Shown piece after piece: positions 59,795 through 64,000 of a stretch of 64,000 bases of DNA; within the stretch, counting starts at the first letter, position 1, and every line of letters starts with the position of its first letter. Location: assembly GCA_033065855.1 (NCBI GenBank), contig JAVXUO010000321.1, positions 62,001-126,000 of the forward strand, read 5' to 3'. The notes beneath the pieces were generated by a model, which searched no databases, had not been told where the DNA came from, and worked only from the letters and a program-made list of their open reading frames with translations. The position numbers and the translations under genes were made by a program. The DNA comes from Escallonia rubra. Lineage: Eukaryota > Streptophyta > Magnoliopsida > Escalloniales > Escalloniaceae.

Positions 59795-61650
59795 GAAAAC
59801 AAGCAAAGCTGGTTTTTTTCCACCTCACCCTGCTGCCTTTACAACTTTTTGCGAGTTTTTTTAGGAGAGAAAAGAGAGGAAAAGAAAGAAAAGTGGCTTC
59901 TTTCTTTCCTTTTCTTTAGTTTGTGAGTTTTTTAAGAAGAGAAAGGGGAGAAAAGTTTGTGCCTCTTTTGTCTCTAAATTTTTCTTCTTAAAATTGGGAA
60001 GAAACGGAGAAAAGGGAAACTCTCATAAGTCATTTTAAAAAAATGCTCATATTATCCTTGAAATAATAAAGACTAATTTTTAACGACTTTTAGATTTTAG
60101 GGTTCCTTACAAGAATTTACCATTTTATTTACAAACATATGATTGTTTTAGATGCTAGAGCTGACTCATGATTGATTGTTTTGCTGTCAGTATGAAATTA
60201 ATCAGATTTTAATGTTGGAATGCTTGTGGTCAATTCATGATTAATTCTTGTTTTTTCGATGGGGACATTAACCAGTGATGCAAGGCTTAGTACATTCCTA
60301 TGGTATGAACTTTGTATGATATCATTGATGACTAATTTATTTTCCCTTTAAAATCATGTTCTTTTTTAGTATCATACATCATGGTACTGGTTAGAATTAT
60401 AACGATATAGTTTAAGGGTATATATGTAATCGTATGTCTTTTCTTTTTCTTTTCTGTTGAACTTACAAACAAGATAAATGAATGATACTTTATTTTCTCT
60501 CTTAAACTCACAAACAAGAAGAAGAAAAATTGTCTTCATTTCTCTTCTCTCATCTCAAAACTCACAAACAAACAGGCTATTAGGGTTCGAGTTGTGTAGT
60601 ACTGGTTTAATGTTCTTTAATTGAAATTCGGTTATACGAGGTCATCATTGATGACTTCAGTATTGCAATACTCAAGGTACTATGTAACAAGTTCACCGAG
60701 GTTTTTTCTGGGAGCAAGCTTTCCGTGCTCCAACTCGGAACTGTCTGTTCAGCAGTTAACATTGTGCTTAATTTCATCGTATAAGGGTTATACTGTTTTC
60801 TACGTGAAAAGGACACTTCTGAACAGACATTTCTCGAGAAAAGGAAAATTCTCATCGCCATCTTCTTAATCGGAAAAAAAAAAAAAAGAATCCCTTGTTG
60901 CTTCACGCTCCCCTGAATACATAGTTTTGAGACAAGCAAGGCTGGTTAACCTTGAGCTGCTGCCTTTATTACACATGTTTTGCCTTGGATATTTATATGC
61001 AGTGATTACGTATGATCTAATTCTTCAGGTTTCTCAACATAAAAAAGTAAAGAAGATTCTCGTCACTTTAAAAAATTTGCAAAGTAGGATGCAAGAATGA
61101 AAGGAGGTACGTAGACGAGTCTTTACCTTTCTTAATGCATTCTTTTTGTCGACTTGTTTTGATTTAATTTGACTTATGTTATACTAGTTAAATTTATAAC
61201 ATTCTTTTTTTGAATTTTTTAATTTCTAGGTTGATATGACAGGAAGACATCAATGCTTTTATTGGACTTAAAAGAACCGATATACACTATGACGACATTT
61301 TGGATGAGATGTATATATCTTTAAGTTGGTTGTTCAATGACATTATATTTGTATGTTTTTTAAATTGAGAACTTCCGGATGGTTATGTAATTAGGATTTG
61401 AATGTTGGATATGATATGATTGATAAATGACATAAGCTTGTTTCTAATGATGAGGTTATAAGCTCGATAGATCGACTTAGTTGTGCATTATTCGTGTTGG
61501 ATTGGAGCAGGATTACATAAAATATATTTCACTTTTACGTCATTTTTTGGGAAATGTAGCTATTATTAGTGTTAGGCCAATGTACTTTCTAATAGATTTC
61601 ATAATATGACTGGCAAAAAAATAGTAATAACTGCTTAAAAATGCGTAAAT
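59795..61650. other. Outer CACTA interior, AT-rich, no gene recognised
   Basis: Contains purine-rich AAAGAGAGGAAAAG tracts near 59880 and 59950 and unsupported short ORFs around 60600-60940. Confidence 0.45.
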
Positions 61651-62111
61651 AAGAACGACATTTTTAAGGTAATGCCACTAAACAAAACTGGCACTTAATG
61701 GAAGTGTCGCTAAATTAACGAATTTCAAAGATTGTGTCGCCAAATAAACAAACACTTTAAGGAAGCGTTGTTAGATAATGCCGCTAAAGAAAACTGGCAC
61801 TTGAAGAAAGTGTCGCTAGTTTAACGACGTTTCAAAGCTAATGCCGCCAAATAAATATGGCACTTTTCTCAAAAGCGTCGCTAATGCATACCTGAGTTGA
61901 CTATTGATCCATGAGAGGCACTTGAAAGTGTTGCACAAAAGTGTCGTAAATGGAACGCCAACGTTTATAACAAGTGTCGGAAAATTCCCGACAGACAAAT
62001 TTGCGACGCTTACGAAAAGCGTTGATAAAGTGTCGGAAAACGATTTTGCGACACTTTTACTGTAATTGGCAACACTTTACTAGTGTCGCCGAAACCCTTT
62101 TTTTTGTAGTG
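61651..62111. repeat. Right subterminal repeats and end of the outer CACTA
   Basis: About twelve AAGTGTCGCTAA / AATGCCGCTAAA motifs lead into GTGTCGCCGAAACCC and TTTTTTTGTAGTG. Same motif family as 27235-27480, in the opposite orientation. Confidence 0.85.
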
Positions 62112-62161
62112 ACTCTAAAAGAATCTACATATACACCAATAAGCCTATGAGAATAAAAAAC

Positions 62162-62334
62162 TTACCTTCCTTGAATGGAGCATGGAGCTTAGAACTGGCA
62201 GTCTGACCTTTAAGGATGGCCGTCAGGATTGTGTTAATGACTTTTGCTGCAACGGGATCTAATCCTCCTACTTTTGTATTAAATATCTGCTTATGTTTAC
62301 CTTGTATGGATAAACTATTTATATAATGTTTCAA
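62162..62334 (-). other. Unidentified exon-like block ending at a splice donor
   Basis: Minus strand open frame reads KVGGLDPVAAKVINTILTAI then LKGQTASSKLHAPFKEG, ending at AAG|GTAAGTTTT (donor at about 62161). Composition and donor look genuine. It lies just outside the outer CACTA. The missing downstream exon would be on the far side of the transposon. I do not recognise the protein. Confidence 0.4.
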
Positions 62335-62491
62335 TTACCACATGTTGTAGACAATCATGTGATTATTGTGCAAAGCCGGAATGGCTTGACCTGAAAAATG
62401 TTTGTAACGTTTTAAAGTATCAATACAATTCTCAATTTTTATTTATAAAACAAATGATCTGCCGACACTAAGACTGCATTTGGCTCACACG

Positions 62492-63025
62492 CAGGGGCGG
62501 AACCAGGAATTTTCTCCAGGGGGTATAAAAAATATAACGAATTCTCTTGAAAAAAAAATTATAAATAAAATAATATATAAAAACTGAGTGCACTTAGAAA
62601 GCATACAAAAGGTAGTGGAAAAATTTATATTGAAAGTGTCGAGGAAGTGGAAAAATTGGAGAAGTAGTTGGCTTGAATCAAAATGTGAGTGCCAAGAGAA
62701 TTTAATTCTTTTAATAATTGTATATGCTTCTTGGCAATTTTTGCAGATACAAGGAAACACCTGAAAAGCCTAATTTGCTTCACTTGTGGTCTATACCTGA
62801 GCCAAATGCTTTAGTTTGAGTGTAAGCAGGATGATCACAATGATCATTAGTGAATGGTAGAGGCAACAGTCATAACTTTAGTCTATAGCTCCTAAAATAT
62901 GAGAAAGATTAAAGGGTAGACAAATGCTGTAATCATCTAATAAAAAAATTCTCAAGATTTCAGGGAGTTCAGGGGGTGCACTAGCCCCCCCCCCCCCCCC
63001 TAGTTCCCATGTGGTTGCGCCAGTG
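62492..63025. mobile_element. hAT-type non-autonomous element in the CHS2 promoter
   Basis: Left end CAGGGGCGGAACCAGGAATT; right end GGTTGCGCCAGTG (imperfect inverse). An exact 8-bp duplication CTCACACG flanks it (62484-62491, 63026-63033), the hAT hallmark. The homologous CHS1 upstream sequence has a single CTCACACG followed directly by TACAA at about 4247, an empty site. 534 bases, no transposase; includes a long C homopolymer at about 62986-63000. Confidence 0.9.
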
Positions 63026-63033
63026 CTCACACG

Positions 63034-64000
<967 letters not shown>

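Larger units (their letters stand above)
27235..62111 (+). mobile_element. Large CACTA (En/Spm) transposon with nested insertions
   Basis: The left end is CACTACAAAAAA...GGGTTTGGGCGACACT. The right end is the reverse complement form, AGTGTCGCCGAAACCC...TTTTTTGTAGTG. Both are followed inward by GTGTCGC-type subterminal repeats. A 3-bp duplication ACT flanks it (27232-27234, 62112-62114), the CACTA hallmark. Total span is 34,877 bases, of which about 15 kb is a nested CACTA plus a gypsy element. It carries a kelch-repeat gene, minisatellites and the C-terminus of a Transposase_24 accessory gene on the plus strand. No TnpD-type transposase of its own was recognised, so it is probably non-autonomous. 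Pairing of these two ends rests on matching family and duplication, not on a population comparison. Confidence 0.75.

Overview
This window is nuclear DNA from a flowering plant: introns with GT/AG borders, TTTAGGG-type repeats, AT-rich spacers and plant transposon families. The chalcone synthase looks like a woody eudicot sequence (my guess is Ericales; inference only). About nine tenths is transposable-element DNA. The host frame is a tandem chalcone synthase (CHS) locus: an intact two-exon CHS gene (5171-7130), a truncated CHS pseudogene (10150-11194), and the start of a second CHS gene (63908 to the window end) with a duplicated promoter. All three lie on the plus strand.

Region by region. 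1-4230: intergenic DNA with a foldback element and a dinucleotide repeat. 4231-7250: CHS1 with its light-response-type promoter. 8066-9829: remains of an OMA1-like mitochondrial metalloprotease gene (minus strand). 10150-11194: CHS pseudogene. 12973-13699: a GGTACC-rich terminal-inverted-repeat (TIR) element. 14100-21480: a Ty1/copia remnant split by a solo long LTR (15355-21285, exact 5-bp target duplication). That LTR carries two further DNA elements, each with a piece of host gene: a subtilase fragment in 15532-16758, and an intact-looking FANTASTIC FOUR-like ORF in 19606-21234. 22061-27000: a FAR1/MULE-type pseudogene (minus) interrupted by another long LTR.

27235-62111 reads as one CACTA (En/Spm) transposon with matching ends and an ACT target duplication. 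It spans 34.9 kb because of later insertions. It holds a kelch-repeat gene (32226-33617), two in-phase minisatellites (39.4-40.3 kb), and the end of its own Transposase_24 gene. A second CACTA (42344-49921, GTA duplication) sits inside that Transposase_24 gene. It has an intact five-exon Transposase_24 gene, a truncated transposase with a DUF4216-type domain, and long tandem arrays including a telomere-like block. A Ty3/gypsy element (50069-57465, TTAAG duplication) is inserted just downstream.

The right edge returns to CHS promoter DNA. A 534-bp hAT-type element (62492-63025) with an 8-bp duplication is inserted there, and the CHS1 copy supplies the matching empty site. The only host pathway clearly represented is flavonoid biosynthesis (CHS). 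The rest documents layered transposition and gene-fragment capture between two CHS duplicates. No CRISPR, tRNA or rRNA gene was seen. Splice sites, element borders and family names are by eye.
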